From an uncultured bacterium (lineage in GTDB: Bacteria > Verrucomicrobiota > Kiritimatiellia > CAIKKV01 > CAITUY01): a DNA stretch of 64,000 nucleotides. Numbering within the stretch: position 1 is the first letter of the stretch; every line of letters starts with the position of its first letter. The translations under genes and the position numbers were made by a program. Location of the stretch: contig CAITUY010000095.1 of assembly GCA_903895695.1 (NCBI GenBank), positions 1 through 64,000 of the forward strand, in the 5' to 3' direction. The notes beneath the pieces are model-generated. The model had not been told where the DNA came from, did not search any database, and saw nothing but the letters and a program-made list of their open reading frames with translations. Positions 7,687 to 15,657 of the stretch are shown here, piece after piece.

Positions 7687-8446
7687 CCGATTCCTCGGCG
7701 AATTGGCGGTTCTTCAGGTAGGGCGACGGCGTCCTCGCCGCGCCGAGCCTGTCGCGGTCCTGTCACGGCGGGGCGGGGACGCCCACGCCCTACCTGGCCT
7801 TGGCGCTGCCTGGCGACTCTGCCTCCTTCTCCTGCTCGCCTCGTGCCGGACGGTGGCGCCACCCGCCACGGCCCCGGCGCCCAACCTCGCACCGCTGCCC
7901 GAGCGCTTCACGGCGCGGCAGTCCGTGGTATTTGAATTCCGGCCGCACTGGTGGTGGCCGACCATCCGGCTCACGGCGTTGGGTTACGCCTCGGTGAACC
8001 GGCCGGCGGACGCCTACACGGTGGTGTGCCTGACTCCGCTGGGCGTGAAACTCTTCGACGTGTCCCGCACGAATGGGCAAAACCAGGCCAATGTGGCACT
8101 CCCCTTGCCCGGCGACGCCGCAAAGGCGGGACAGGCCATCGGCGACGATATCGCCGCGCTCTACCTCGGCCTCACCCCGCCCCCGGCCGCAGTGCCCAGC
8201 CGTCACGGCGACCGATTGACCTTCCGTCATAGGGAGGCTGGCCAAACAACGGAGTGGGTCTTTTCCACCGCGACAGGTCAACTCCATAGCAAGACTGTGA
8301 CGGGCGATGGCGTCTGCCGCGCGCTCACTTTTAGCGACTACCACGCCGTGGGCGGGACGTCGTATCCCACTACGCTGACCCTTCAAAACCGCCGCTTCGG
8401 CTACCGCATCATCGTCCGCATCCAAGACCTGCAACCCGTGCCGTGA
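7676..8446 (+). CDS. DUF3261-like outer-membrane lipoprotein
   Basis: Predicted lipoprotein: a hydrophobic stretch ends in LLLLLASC, a lipobox with the acylated Cys at residue 57. The mature part (RQSVVFEFRPHWWW, LGYASVNRP, PLGVKLFDV, YPTTLTLQNRRFGYRIIV) resembles the DUF3261/ApeN-type lipoproteins that accompany LolA-like genes in aryl-polyene clusters. ATG 7676 has GGGAGG nine bases upstream and overlaps the LolA gene. About 27 residues ahead of the signal peptide are encoded by a palindromic repeat (7716-7795), so the leader is unusually long. No ATG, GTG or TTG lies between the repeat and the signal peptide. Its stop overlaps a GTG at 8443. Confidence 0.75.
   Translation: MAANRFLGELAVLQVGRRRPRRAEPVAVLSRRGGDAHALPGLGAAWRLCLLLLLASCRTVAPPATAPAPNLAPLPERFTARQSVVFEFRPHWWWPTIRLTALGYASVNRPADAYTVVCLTPLGVKLFDVSRTNGQNQANVALPLPGDAAKAGQAIGDDIAALYLGLTPPPAAVPSRHGDRLTFRHREAGQTTEWVFSTATGQLHSKTVTGDGVCRALTFSDYHAVGGTSYPTTLTLQNRRFGYRIIVRIQDLQPVP
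7716..7795. repeat. 80-bp palindrome-ended repeat, copy A
   Basis: Begins AGGTAGGGCG and ends CGCCCTACCT, a perfect 10-bp terminal inverted repeat. It matches the reverse complement of 35624-35702: the first 35 bases are identical and most of the rest agrees. It lies in frame between the start codon and the signal peptide of the DUF3261-like lipoprotein. Confidence 0.9.
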
Positions 8447-8463
8447 CCCTACCAGGAACGCCC

Positions 8464-11043
8464 ATGGCCGATAAAGAAGCCGCCGCCCGCATCAAAATCA
8501 ACAAGCTGCTCGAAGCCGCCGGCTGGCGCTTTTTCGCGGACGCCCACGGCCAGGCCAACATCCAACTCGAACCCAGCGTTTCGTTGAAGGCGCAGGACCT
8601 CGATGCGTTGGGCGCAAACTTCGAGAAGGCGACCAAAGGCTTTATCGATTTCCTGTTGCTCAACGCCAAGGGCTTCCCATTCATTGTTCTCGAAGCCAAG
8701 GCCGAAAACAAAAGCCCACTCGCGGGCAAGGAACAGGCACGCAAGTACGCCAAGGCGCAGAACTGCCGGTTCGTCATTCTCTCCAACGGCAACCTGCACT
8801 ATTTCTGGGATCTCGAACGCGGCAATCCCTATCTCATCACCGTGTTCCCGACGCCGGAGTCCGTTGCCGGCTATCAGAAGAACACGCCCGACCCCCAGCG
8901 CCTGATCGATGAGGTGATCGCGGACGACTACATCGTACTCACTCAGCGGCCCGGCTACGCCGCGGAGGCCGCCTGGAAAAACGAAACCGAGCGCCCCGGT
9001 TTTATCGCGACGAACAGCCTCCGCTTCCTCCGCGACTACCAGAAGAAGGCCATCACCGCGGTTCAACAGTCCGTCGCCAACGGGCACGACCGCTTTCTCC
9101 TCGAAATGGCCACCGGCACCGGCAAGACCCTCGTGTCGGCCGCCCTCATCAAACTGTTTCTCCGCACCGGCAATGCCCGCCGCGTGCTTTTCCTCGTGGA
9201 CCGGTTGGAACTCGAAGTCCAGGCGTGGAAGGCGTTCAAGAAGGTTCTCGCCAACGATTACAAGTGCGTCATCTACAAGGAGAATCGTGACGACTGGCGC
9301 CACGCCGAGATCGTCGTCACCACCGTCCAGTCGCTGCTCTTCAACAACAAGTACCGACAACTCTTCTCGCCCACAGATTTCGACCTTGTGATATCGGATG
9401 AGGCCCACCGTTCCATCGGCGGCAACGCCCGCGCCGTATTCGACTACTTTGTCGGCTACAAACTCGGCCTCACGGCCACGCCCCGCGATTACCTCAAGAA
9501 ATTCAACCCGCACAAGCCCACGGCCGCCAGCGACCCGCGCGAGTTCGAACGCCGCCTGCTGCTCGACACCTATCGCACCTTCGGCTGCGACAACGGCCAA
9601 CCCACCTTCCGCTACTCCCTGCTCGACGGCGTGAAAGACGGGTTCCTGGTCAATCCCATCGTCGTAGATGCCCGCAGCGAGGTCACGACCCAGCTCCTGT
9701 CGGACAAGGGCTTTGTCGTCGAATTCAAGGATGACGACGGCGACGACCAGACCGAGACCTACAAGCAGCGGGAGTTCGAGAAACGCTTCTTCTCGGACGC
9801 CACCAACCAGCTCTTCTGCAAGACCTTCCTAGAAAATGCCCTGCGCGATCCTATCAGCGGCGAGATCGGCAAATCCATCGTCTTTGCCGCCACCCAGAAA
9901 CACGCCGCCAAACTCACGCAGATTCTGAATCTGATGGCCGACAAAATGTTCCCCGGCAAATACCAATCCGACTTCGCCGTGCAGGTCACCTCGCAGGTCG
10001 ACGGCGCCCAGCAGCTCACGATCAATTTCACCAACAACAACCTGCTCGGTTCCGCCAACTTCATCCCTGCCTACAAGACCAGCAAGGCCCGCGTCTGCGT
10101 CACCGTCGGCATGATGACCACCGGCTACGACTGCCCGGACATCCTCAACCTCGGCCTGTTTCGCCCGATCTTCTCGCCCACCGACTTCATCCAGATCAAG
10201 GGCCGCGGCACCCGACCGCACGATTTCCGCGAGCAACTCTTTGACGAGAGCCATGGAGGGCCACGCTTCGTCGTGGCCGTAACTGGCGGACGCGACGGAG
10301 CGCGTCCCTCCACAGAAAAGCAAGCCTTCAAGCTCTTCGACTTCTTTGCGAACTGCGAGTATTTCGAGGAGAAGTACAACTACGACCAGGTCATCAAACT
10401 GCCCAAACCCAGGACCAAAGGCGGCGAAGGCGGCGGCACAGGCCCTGTCGTGACTGCCGGCGCCTACGAACACATCGGCCCGGACATCATCGCCACGATG
10501 AAGGAAGCCGCCGTCGGCCTCGAAGGCATGAAAATCGACCGCATGTTCTACGAGAAGTTCGAGGACACGGTGCGGAAGAACGATTTCATCGCCGCCAGCG
10601 TCGAGGCCGGCCAGTGGGACCGCGTGATCGCCTATGTGAACAAGGAGCTTTTCGACAAGCCTGCCGAGTTCTACACCCTCGACAAGCTTCGCAAAGCCGC
10701 CGCCGTGGACCGCCGCATCGGGCTGCGTGAAATCCTGGAGAAGATCTTCGGCCTCATCCCGCGCTACAAGTCCAAGGACGAGTTGCTGGAAGAGGAGTTC
10801 TCCAAGTTCGTGGCCGACTACAAGCCCGAGGAGGCCGAGGCCCTCCCGGCCATCAAGACCTTCTTCAAGGCCTACGTCACCAGCGACCAGATCCGCCACA
10901 TCATCGAGTCCGGCCAATTCACCGACCTGGCGACCAATCCGACCTTCTCCACCCGCGACTTCCGCGCCGTGCCCGCGAAGTACCGGGCCTTGATTCCCGA
11001 GTACGTGAAGGACTACGTCTCGTTGAACTTGTTTGCGGCATAG
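8464..11043 (+). CDS. hsdR: Type I restriction enzyme R subunit (HsdR)
   Basis: Translocase-nuclease subunit of a type I restriction system, about 859 residues. The N-terminus has a PD-ExK-type nuclease core (FIDFLLLNAKGFPFIVLEAKA, Glu-x-Lys near residue 77). The helicase motor follows: Walker A ATGTGKT at about 216, DEAH at 312 (SDEAHRS), LTATPRDYL, and motif VI QIKGRGTRP. The C-terminal part resembles the EcoEI-type R C-terminal domain. ATG 8464 (AGGA upstream) is preferred to GTG 8443, which overlaps the preceding lipoprotein. A 59-bp palindromic repeat is inserted in frame at 10254-10312, in what should be a surface loop after motif VI, without breaking the frame. Confidence 0.95.
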   Translation: MADKEAAARIKINKLLEAAGWRFFADAHGQANIQLEPSVSLKAQDLDALGANFEKATKGFIDFLLLNAKGFPFIVLEAKAENKSPLAGKEQARKYAKAQNCRFVILSNGNLHYFWDLERGNPYLITVFPTPESVAGYQKNTPDPQRLIDEVIADDYIVLTQRPGYAAEAAWKNETERPGFIATNSLRFLRDYQKKAITAVQQSVANGHDRFLLEMATGTGKTLVSAALIKLFLRTGNARRVLFLVDRLELEVQAWKAFKKVLANDYKCVIYKENRDDWRHAEIVVTTVQSLLFNNKYRQLFSPTDFDLVISDEAHRSIGGNARAVFDYFVGYKLGLTATPRDYLKKFNPHKPTAASDPREFERRLLLDTYRTFGCDNGQPTFRYSLLDGVKDGFLVNPIVVDARSEVTTQLLSDKGFVVEFKDDDGDDQTETYKQREFEKRFFSDATNQLFCKTFLENALRDPISGEIGKSIVFAATQKHAAKLTQILNLMADKMFPGKYQSDFAVQVTSQVDGAQQLTINFTNNNLLGSANFIPAYKTSKARVCVTVGMMTTGYDCPDILNLGLFRPIFSPTDFIQIKGRGTRPHDFREQLFDESHGGPRFVVAVTGGRDGARPSTEKQAFKLFDFFANCEYFEEKYNYDQVIKLPKPRTKGGEGGGTGPVVTAGAYEHIGPDIIATMKEAAVGLEGMKIDRMFYEKFEDTVRKNDFIAASVEAGQWDRVIAYVNKELFDKPAEFYTLDKLRKAAAVDRRIGLREILEKIFGLIPRYKSKDELLEEEFSKFVADYKPEEAEALPAIKTFFKAYVTSDQIRHIIESGQFTDLATNPTFSTRDFRAVPAKYRALIPEYVKDYVSLNLFAA
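10254..10312. repeat. 59-bp palindromic element inserted in frame in hsdR
   Basis: Terminal inverted repeats TGGAGGG and CCCTCCA enclose two hairpins, GGCCACG/CGTGGCC with loop cttcgt and GGACGCG/CGCGTCC with loop acggag. It encodes about 19 residues (GGPRFVVAVTGGRDGARPS) between LFDESH and TEKQAF of HsdR. Confidence 0.85.
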
Positions 11044-11055
11044 GGAGAACGACGC

Positions 11056-11787
11056 ATGGCAAAACTCAGGCCCAGTGGCGGATACCGCGACCTGCGCAGC
11101 TTTCAGGCTGCCACCATCATCTACGATGCCACCTACTGGTTCAGCGAACGCTTCCTGGAGCCGCGTTCGCGCATGAGCGATCAAATGGTTCAGGCCGCGC
11201 GCAGCGGTCGACAGAACATCGCCGAGGGCAGCCGGGCAGCCGCCACCTCATCACAGACCGAACTGCGCCTGGTCAACGTCGCCCGTTCCAGCCTGGAAGA
11301 ACTGCTGCTCGACTACGAAGATTTCCTGCGGCATCGCCACCTGCGCCAATGGAAGCCCGACGACCCCGAAGCCCTGGCCGTCCGCCACATCGGGCAGAAT
11401 CGGTCCGATCAGTCCGATCCGGCGGATCCCGCCGCCCACTATGCGCTCTACGCCGCCTGGCTCGATCACGATGACCCCGCCATTCGGGCGAATGCGTTGC
11501 TGTGCCTTATCAACCAGGCCAACACCTTGCTCGACCGGCAGATCGAGGCGCTGGAGGCGCAGTTCATTGAAGAGGGCGGCTACAGCGAACAACTCGCCAC
11601 CGCCCGCCTCGCCGAGCGCAATCGCAAGAGGACCGGCCCGCCGCCCGAGTCGCCCGCGACCATTCCCCCCTGCCCCGAGTGCGGCAAGGCCATGGTCCTG
11701 CGCACCGCCCAGAAGGGCAAGAGTGCCGGCAAACAATTCTGGGGCTGCTCCGGCTACCCCGACTGCAAAGGTTTAGTGGATGTTTGA
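11056..11787 (+). CDS. Four-helix-bundle protein with C-terminal topoisomerase-type zinc ribbon
   Basis: About 243 residues. The N-terminal 100 residues are a four-helix bundle of the S23/23S-rRNA-intervening-sequence type (MSDQMVQAARSGRQNIAEGS, ELRLVNVARSSLEELLLDYE). A longer helical middle follows. The C-terminus is a C4 zinc ribbon of the topoisomerase I kind (CPECGKAMVL, FWGCSGYPDCKGL). Such four-helix-bundle proteins often sit inside restriction-modification operons, and this one lies 12 bases after hsdR and just before hsdM. Its role is unknown; a scaffold or nucleic-acid-binding partner is possible. A nonamer repeat at 11399-11430 encodes RSDQSDPADP at the junction between the parts. 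Confidence 0.85.
   Translation: MAKLRPSGGYRDLRSFQAATIIYDATYWFSERFLEPRSRMSDQMVQAARSGRQNIAEGSRAAATSSQTELRLVNVARSSLEELLLDYEDFLRHRHLRQWKPDDPEALAVRHIGQNRSDQSDPADPAAHYALYAAWLDHDDPAIRANALLCLINQANTLLDRQIEALEAQFIEEGGYSEQLATARLAERNRKRTGPPPESPATIPPCPECGKAMVLRTAQKGKSAGKQFWGCSGYPDCKGLVDV
11399..11430. repeat. Nonamer repeat ATCNGNCNG, copy 1 (coding)
   Basis: Three in-phase nonamers (ATCGGTCCG, ATCAGTCCG, ATCCGGCGG) plus a partial fourth. They are in frame inside the four-helix-bundle/zinc-ribbon gene and encode Ser-Asp/Ala-Asp-Pro repeats. Confidence 0.8.
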
Positions 11788-11790
11788 GAG

Positions 11791-11822
11791 ATCTGCCCGA
11801 TCCGTCCGATCCGACGGATCAC
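11791..11822. repeat. Nonamer repeat ATCNGNCNG, copy 2 (intergenic)
   Basis: ATCTGCCCG, ATCCGTCCG, ATCCGACGG and a partial fourth unit fill the short gap between the zinc-ribbon gene and hsdM. They end just before the AAGGA ribosome site of hsdM. Confidence 0.8.
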
Positions 11823-11833
11823 AAAGGAAGCCC

Positions 11834-14353
11834 ATGCTCGACACCGACACCAAACGCCGCATCGACACCGCTCGCGATATTCTCGTGGGCAAGGTGCCCG
11901 ACCCAAAGTCGCAGGTCGAGCAGATCACGATCGCGCTCATTTACAAGTTCATGGACGACATGGATGCCGAATCGGAGGAGCTCGGCGGCAAGCGCAAGTT
12001 CTTCACCAAAGAGTTCGCCCGCTACGGGTGGGCCAAACTCTTGCGCGCCGGCCTGGGCGGACACGAAATGCTCGGCCTCTACGCCGAAGGCATCACGAAG
12101 ATGCCCGAGAACCCCGGCATTCCGCCGCTCTTTCGCGACATCTTCAAGAATGCCTACCTGCCTTACCGCGATCCCGAAACGCTCAAGACCTTTCTCAAGA
12201 TCATCGACGAATTCAGCTACGATCACAGCGAGCGTCTCGGCGATGCCTTCGAGTATCTGCTCTCCGTGCTCGGCTCCCAGGGCGATGCCGGCCAGTTTCG
12301 AACCCCGCGCCATATCATCGATTTCATGGTCGAAATCGTTGACCCGAAAAAGGGCGAGGTGATTCTCGATCCCGCCTGCGGCACGGCCGGGTTTCTCATC
12401 TCGGCTTATAAACACATCCTACGCGCGAACAATCCGGCAGATCCCTCCAATCTGTCAGATCGCTCGGTCAAACCCCTCACACCCGACGAAAAGGGTCGCC
12501 TGGCCCAGAACTTCAAGGGCTACGACATCTCGCCCGACATGGTGCGCCTGTCGCTGGTGAACCTGTATCTGCACGGGTTCGCCGCCCCGCACATTTACGA
12601 ATACGACACGCTCACTTCCGAGGAGCGCTGGAACGAGTTCGCCGATGTCATTCTCGCCAACCCGCCGTTCATGTCCCCGAAAGGCGGCATCAAGCCGCAC
12701 AAACGCTTTTCGATCCAGGCCAAGCGCAGCGAAGTGCTGTTTGTCGACTACATGGCCGAGCACCTCACGCCCAACGGCCGCGCCGCGATCATTGTGCCCG
12801 AAGGCATCATCTTCCAGAGCCAGACCGCCTACAAAGAACTGCGGAGAATGCTGGTCGAAAAGTCCCTGGTCGCCGTGGTTTCCCTCCCCGCCGGCTGCTT
12901 CAATCCGTATTCCGGGGTCAAGACTTCCATCCTCATCCTCGACAAATCTCGCGCCCGACAAAGCGACACCATCGCCTTCTTCAAGGTCGAGAACGACGGC
13001 TACGGCCTCGGCGCCCAACGCCGCGCCTTCGACAAAAACGACCTGCCCGCCGCGCTGGAGGCAATTAGGAATTACGAATTGGGAATTACGAATGACGACG
13101 AAGCTGCGTCTGGCGATCTCGTAATTCGTAATTCTCAATTCCTAATTGTGCCGAAATCGAAGATTTCGGCAAACGGCGACTACAACCTCAACGGCGAGCG
13201 GTATCGGGAGGGGGGTGAGAGAAGTTCGAAATTTCCATGGGCGACGTTGGGCGACATTGCGCTTGGGAAACCGCAATATGGGTCAGGAGCGAGCAAGGTG
13301 AACTACAATGGCGCAGTTCGCTATATTCGCATCACCGATTTAACCGACCGCGGCGAGTTGAAAGAGACTGATCCTGTTTCGCCTTCGACCATCGAAGAAG
13401 ACTGCTACCTGCAACAAGGCGACTTGCTTATCGCCCGCTCGGGTTCGGTAGGCCGCGCCTACCTTCACCAAAAGAAATCGGGCAGTTTCCAATACGCAGG
13501 TTATCTCATCCGCTTCCGCCTTGATCTGGCGAAAGCGATTCCCATGTATGTCTTCCAGATCACGCAGTCGCCTCATTGGGATGATTGGATTACCCAGCAG
13601 TCCAAGACGGGAACGATTTCGAACATCAATGCACAGGAATACTCGGCGTTCCGGTTCCCCCTCCCGCCCCTCGACATCCAAATGGAAATCGTGACTGAGA
13701 TCGAGGGCTACCAGAAAGTCATCAACGGCGCCCGCGCCGTCCTCGACAACTACCGCCCCCACATCCCCATCCACCCCGACTGGCCGATGGTGGAATTAGG
13801 CGAAGCCTGTGACGTGCGCGACGGCACGCATGACAGTCCGAAATACGTTCTCGAAGGTTTTCCCCTCGTCACATCGAAGAACCTGAAGAATGGCTACATT
13901 GACTTCACCGAAGTGAATCTGATCAGTCGCGAAGATCTCGACGCGATTAACAAGCGCTCTAAGGTCGATGCAGGCGACCTATTGATGCCAATGATAGGCA
14001 CGATTGGGAGTCCGGTGGTGGCGGATGCATCCCGCGAGTACGCCGTGAAGAACGTCGCCCTGATCAAGTTCCCCCAGGGATGCCAAGTGGACAACTGGTA
14101 TCTCAAGGCTGTTCTCGATTCCGCGGCAATGCAAAGCCATTTCGACCGGCAGGCCAGTGGCTCGACTCAGAAGTTTATCCCACTCGGCTTCATCCGGAAA
14201 CTTTCCATCCCCCTCCCGCCCCTCGCCACGCAACAAGCGATCGTCGCAGAGATTGAAGCCGAGCAAGCGCTGGTCGCCGCCAACCGCGACCTGATCGCCC
14301 GGTTCGAGAAGAAGATACAGGCGACGCTGGAGAGAATTTGGAATTGCGAATGA
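11834..14353 (+). CDS. hsdM: Type I restriction-modification HsdM-HsdS fusion
   Basis: About 839 residues combining modification and specificity subunits. The N-terminal half is an N6-adenine methyltransferase of HsdM type: helical HsdM_N, then the SAM motif LDPACGTAGF and catalytic NPPF (ILANPPFMSPKGG). From about residue 460 two target-recognition regions follow, each ending in the HsdS-type FPLPPLDIQMEIV or IPLPPLATQQAIVAEIE and a coiled-coil spacer. Its substrate is an adenine in a bipartite site defined by the two recognition domains. ATG 11834 has AAGGAAG upstream; an earlier ATG at 11780 would translate the nonamer repeat. Two repeats lie in frame: nonamers at 12432-12467 and an inverted heptamer repeat at 13062-13150 in the M-S linker. 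The stop is also inside heptamers. Confidence 0.93.
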   Translation: MLDTDTKRRIDTARDILVGKVPDPKSQVEQITIALIYKFMDDMDAESEELGGKRKFFTKEFARYGWAKLLRAGLGGHEMLGLYAEGITKMPENPGIPPLFRDIFKNAYLPYRDPETLKTFLKIIDEFSYDHSERLGDAFEYLLSVLGSQGDAGQFRTPRHIIDFMVEIVDPKKGEVILDPACGTAGFLISAYKHILRANNPADPSNLSDRSVKPLTPDEKGRLAQNFKGYDISPDMVRLSLVNLYLHGFAAPHIYEYDTLTSEERWNEFADVILANPPFMSPKGGIKPHKRFSIQAKRSEVLFVDYMAEHLTPNGRAAIIVPEGIIFQSQTAYKELRRMLVEKSLVAVVSLPAGCFNPYSGVKTSILILDKSRARQSDTIAFFKVENDGYGLGAQRRAFDKNDLPAALEAIRNYELGITNDDEAASGDLVIRNSQFLIVPKSKISANGDYNLNGERYREGGERSSKFPWATLGDIALGKPQYGSGASKVNYNGAVRYIRITDLTDRGELKETDPVSPSTIEEDCYLQQGDLLIARSGSVGRAYLHQKKSGSFQYAGYLIRFRLDLAKAIPMYVFQITQSPHWDDWITQQSKTGTISNINAQEYSAFRFPLPPLDIQMEIVTEIEGYQKVINGARAVLDNYRPHIPIHPDWPMVELGEACDVRDGTHDSPKYVLEGFPLVTSKNLKNGYIDFTEVNLISREDLDAINKRSKVDAGDLLMPMIGTIGSPVVADASREYAVKNVALIKFPQGCQVDNWYLKAVLDSAAMQSHFDRQASGSTQKFIPLGFIRKLSIPLPPLATQQAIVAEIEAEQALVAANRDLIARFEKKIQATLERIWNCE
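12432..12467. repeat. Nonamer repeat ATCNGNCNG, copy 3 (coding, in hsdM)
   Basis: Four in-phase nonamers (ATCCGGCAG, ATCCCTCCA, ATCTGTCAG, ATCGCTCGG) are in frame shortly after methyltransferase motif I. They encode NPADPSNLSDRS in what is probably a loop. Confidence 0.8.
13062..13150. repeat. Inverted heptamer repeat in the HsdM-HsdS linker
   Basis: The left arm is built on CAATTAGGAATTACGAATT and the right arm is its approximate reverse complement (CGTAATTCTCAATTCCTAATTG), about 28 bases apart. Units such as GAATTAC recur every seven bases. The block stays in frame and joins the methyltransferase to the first recognition domain. Confidence 0.85.
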
Positions 14354-14370
14354 CGAATTACGAATTGAGG
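14334..14370. repeat. Heptamer repeat at the hsdM-S stop codon
   Basis: GAATTTG, GAATTGC, GAATGAC, GAATTAC and GAATTGA run through the end of the fusion gene. They supply its last residues (RIWNCE) and its TGA. Confidence 0.8.
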
Positions 14371-14378
14371 CACAGGGA

Positions 14379-14744
14379 ATGAAGGAAAACATCGTTCAGC
14401 AGAAAAGTTACGCCTTCGCAGTGCGAATCGTTAGGCTCTACCAACACCTGGCTGCGGAGAAGAAGGAATATGTTTTATCCAAGCAGGTGCTGAGGTGCGG
14501 GACGAGCATCGGTGCAAACGTCGAGGAAGCCATCGGAGGTCAATCGCGTGCCGACTTCCTCTCGAAGTTGTCGATCGCCTACAAAGAGGCCCGGGAGACT
14601 GCCTATTGGCTGCGCCTTCTCAAGGACACCGATTACCTCACGGCAACCCAGTTCGAAAGCATCCATGCCGACGCAGAGGAACTCTGCCGAATCATGACTG
14701 CCATTCAAAAGACCACGAAGAAGAGACCGGATGACAATTCGTAA
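14379..14744 (+). CDS. Four-helix-bundle protein (S23/IVP family)
   Basis: A 121-residue four-helix bundle of the 23S rRNA intervening-sequence type. Hallmarks are FAVRIVRLYQHL, LRCGTSIGANVEEAIGGQSR and SIAYKEARETAYWLRLL. Members commonly lie inside restriction-modification and other accessory loci; function unproven. It is the second such protein in this operon, after the one at 11056, and sits between the HsdM-S gene and a DUF3037 gene. The gene is flanked on both sides by GAATTAC-type heptamers, which suggests insertion as a cassette. The family is clear, the role is not. Confidence 0.9.
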   Translation: MKENIVQQKSYAFAVRIVRLYQHLAAEKKEYVLSKQVLRCGTSIGANVEEAIGGQSRADFLSKLSIAYKEARETAYWLRLLKDTDYLTATQFESIHADAEELCRIMTAIQKTTKKRPDDNS

Positions 14745-14769
14745 TTCACAACTTGTCATTCGTAATTGC
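14733..14769. repeat. Heptamer repeat after the four-helix-bundle gene
   Basis: ATTCGTAATTC, ACAACTT and GTCATTCGTAATTG form an approximately heptad-phased block overlapping the gene's stop. It is the opposite-strand version of the GAATTAC units at 14334-14370, so the small gene is bracketed by inverted copies. Confidence 0.7.
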
Positions 14770-14789
14770 CACGCGAAGGGAGCACTCCG

Positions 14790-15635
14790 ATGAAAACCGC
14801 CTACACCTACACCGTGTTGCGTTACTTACACGACACTACGACCGGTGAGTTCGTGAATGTCGGGGTCGCGCTGTACGCGCGGGACGTTCGTTACGCCAGT
14901 GCGCAATGCCGCTCAACGTACGGTCGGCTTTCCAAGACCTTTCCCGGCATGGATGGGGAAGCCTTCAAGAACCTCATGCGCTTCATCCAGTCCCGACTGG
15001 AAGAAATCGGCGACAGCATTCGGAGCGACCTCCCGTTGGACGGCCTGCCCGAATCGGTCATGCAGATCGCCCACGCCGTCTTGCCGCCGGACGACAGTTC
15101 CTTGCAGTGGTCGCCGGCAGGCGGCGGCCTCACCGAGGATCCCTCGCAGACACTGGAGACTTTGTTCGATCGGTTGGTCACACGGTATGACGAACGTCAA
15201 CAGCAAGAACGCCGCACGGACGAGGAGGTCTGGCGGAAGTACAAGCGCAGCCTGGAGACCAGTCATGTGCTTGGACATCTCCAGTCCAAAACCATCGCCG
15301 TAAAAGATGACGAGGTCGAGTTTCGGTATGCCTGGCGTAATGGGCTCTGGCACTGTTTGGAACCTGTTTCCTTTGATCTCAGTTCGGCCGACAGCATTCG
15401 CGACAAAGCACACCGCTGGCTCGGGCAGGTCAGCAGCGTCCAAGATGCCTCCGAAAAGTTCAAAGTCTACCTCTTGCTGGGAGAACCCCAATTGGAGTCG
15501 CTCCGACCTGCCTTTGACAGAGCCATCAGCATTCTGGGCAAACTCCCCGTAGACAAGGAGATCGTGCGCGAGGATAACGCGGCAGCGTTCTCCAGTCGGT
15601 TTGCCCACGAGATTGAGACGCATGCCGGTCTTTAA
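14790..15635 (+). CDS. DUF3037 family protein
   Basis: About 281 residues, mainly alpha/beta and soluble. The N-terminus YTYTVLRYLHDTTTGEFVNVGVALYARD is the DUF3037 signature, compared by family pattern. The protein is about twice as long as the minimal domain, with an additional C-terminal region of unknown fold. ATG 14790 has AAGGGAG upstream. It lies at the 3' end of the type I restriction operon, a usual place for DUF3037 genes, which hints at an accessory defence function. The stop TAA lies inside a perfect palindrome (15631-15657). Confidence 0.78.
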   Translation: MKTAYTYTVLRYLHDTTTGEFVNVGVALYARDVRYASAQCRSTYGRLSKTFPGMDGEAFKNLMRFIQSRLEEIGDSIRSDLPLDGLPESVMQIAHAVLPPDDSSLQWSPAGGGLTEDPSQTLETLFDRLVTRYDERQQQERRTDEEVWRKYKRSLETSHVLGHLQSKTIAVKDDEVEFRYAWRNGLWHCLEPVSFDLSSADSIRDKAHRWLGQVSSVQDASEKFKVYLLLGEPQLESLRPAFDRAISILGKLPVDKEIVREDNAAAFSSRFAHEIETHAGL

Positions 15636-15657
15636 GGTCGCAATTTGCGACCTTAAA
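15631..15657. repeat. Perfect 27-bp palindrome over the DUF3037 stop codon
   Basis: TTTAAGGTCGCAA and TTGCGACCTTAAA are perfect 13-bp inverted arms around one base. It could act as a hairpin in RNA, but there is no following U-run, so it looks more like a repeat element than a standard terminator. Confidence 0.75.

Noticed and set aside
13062..13150. CRISPR-like repeat array
   Set aside because: The periods are 7 or 9 bases, with no unique spacers and no cas genes; this is a simple heptamer inverted repeat.
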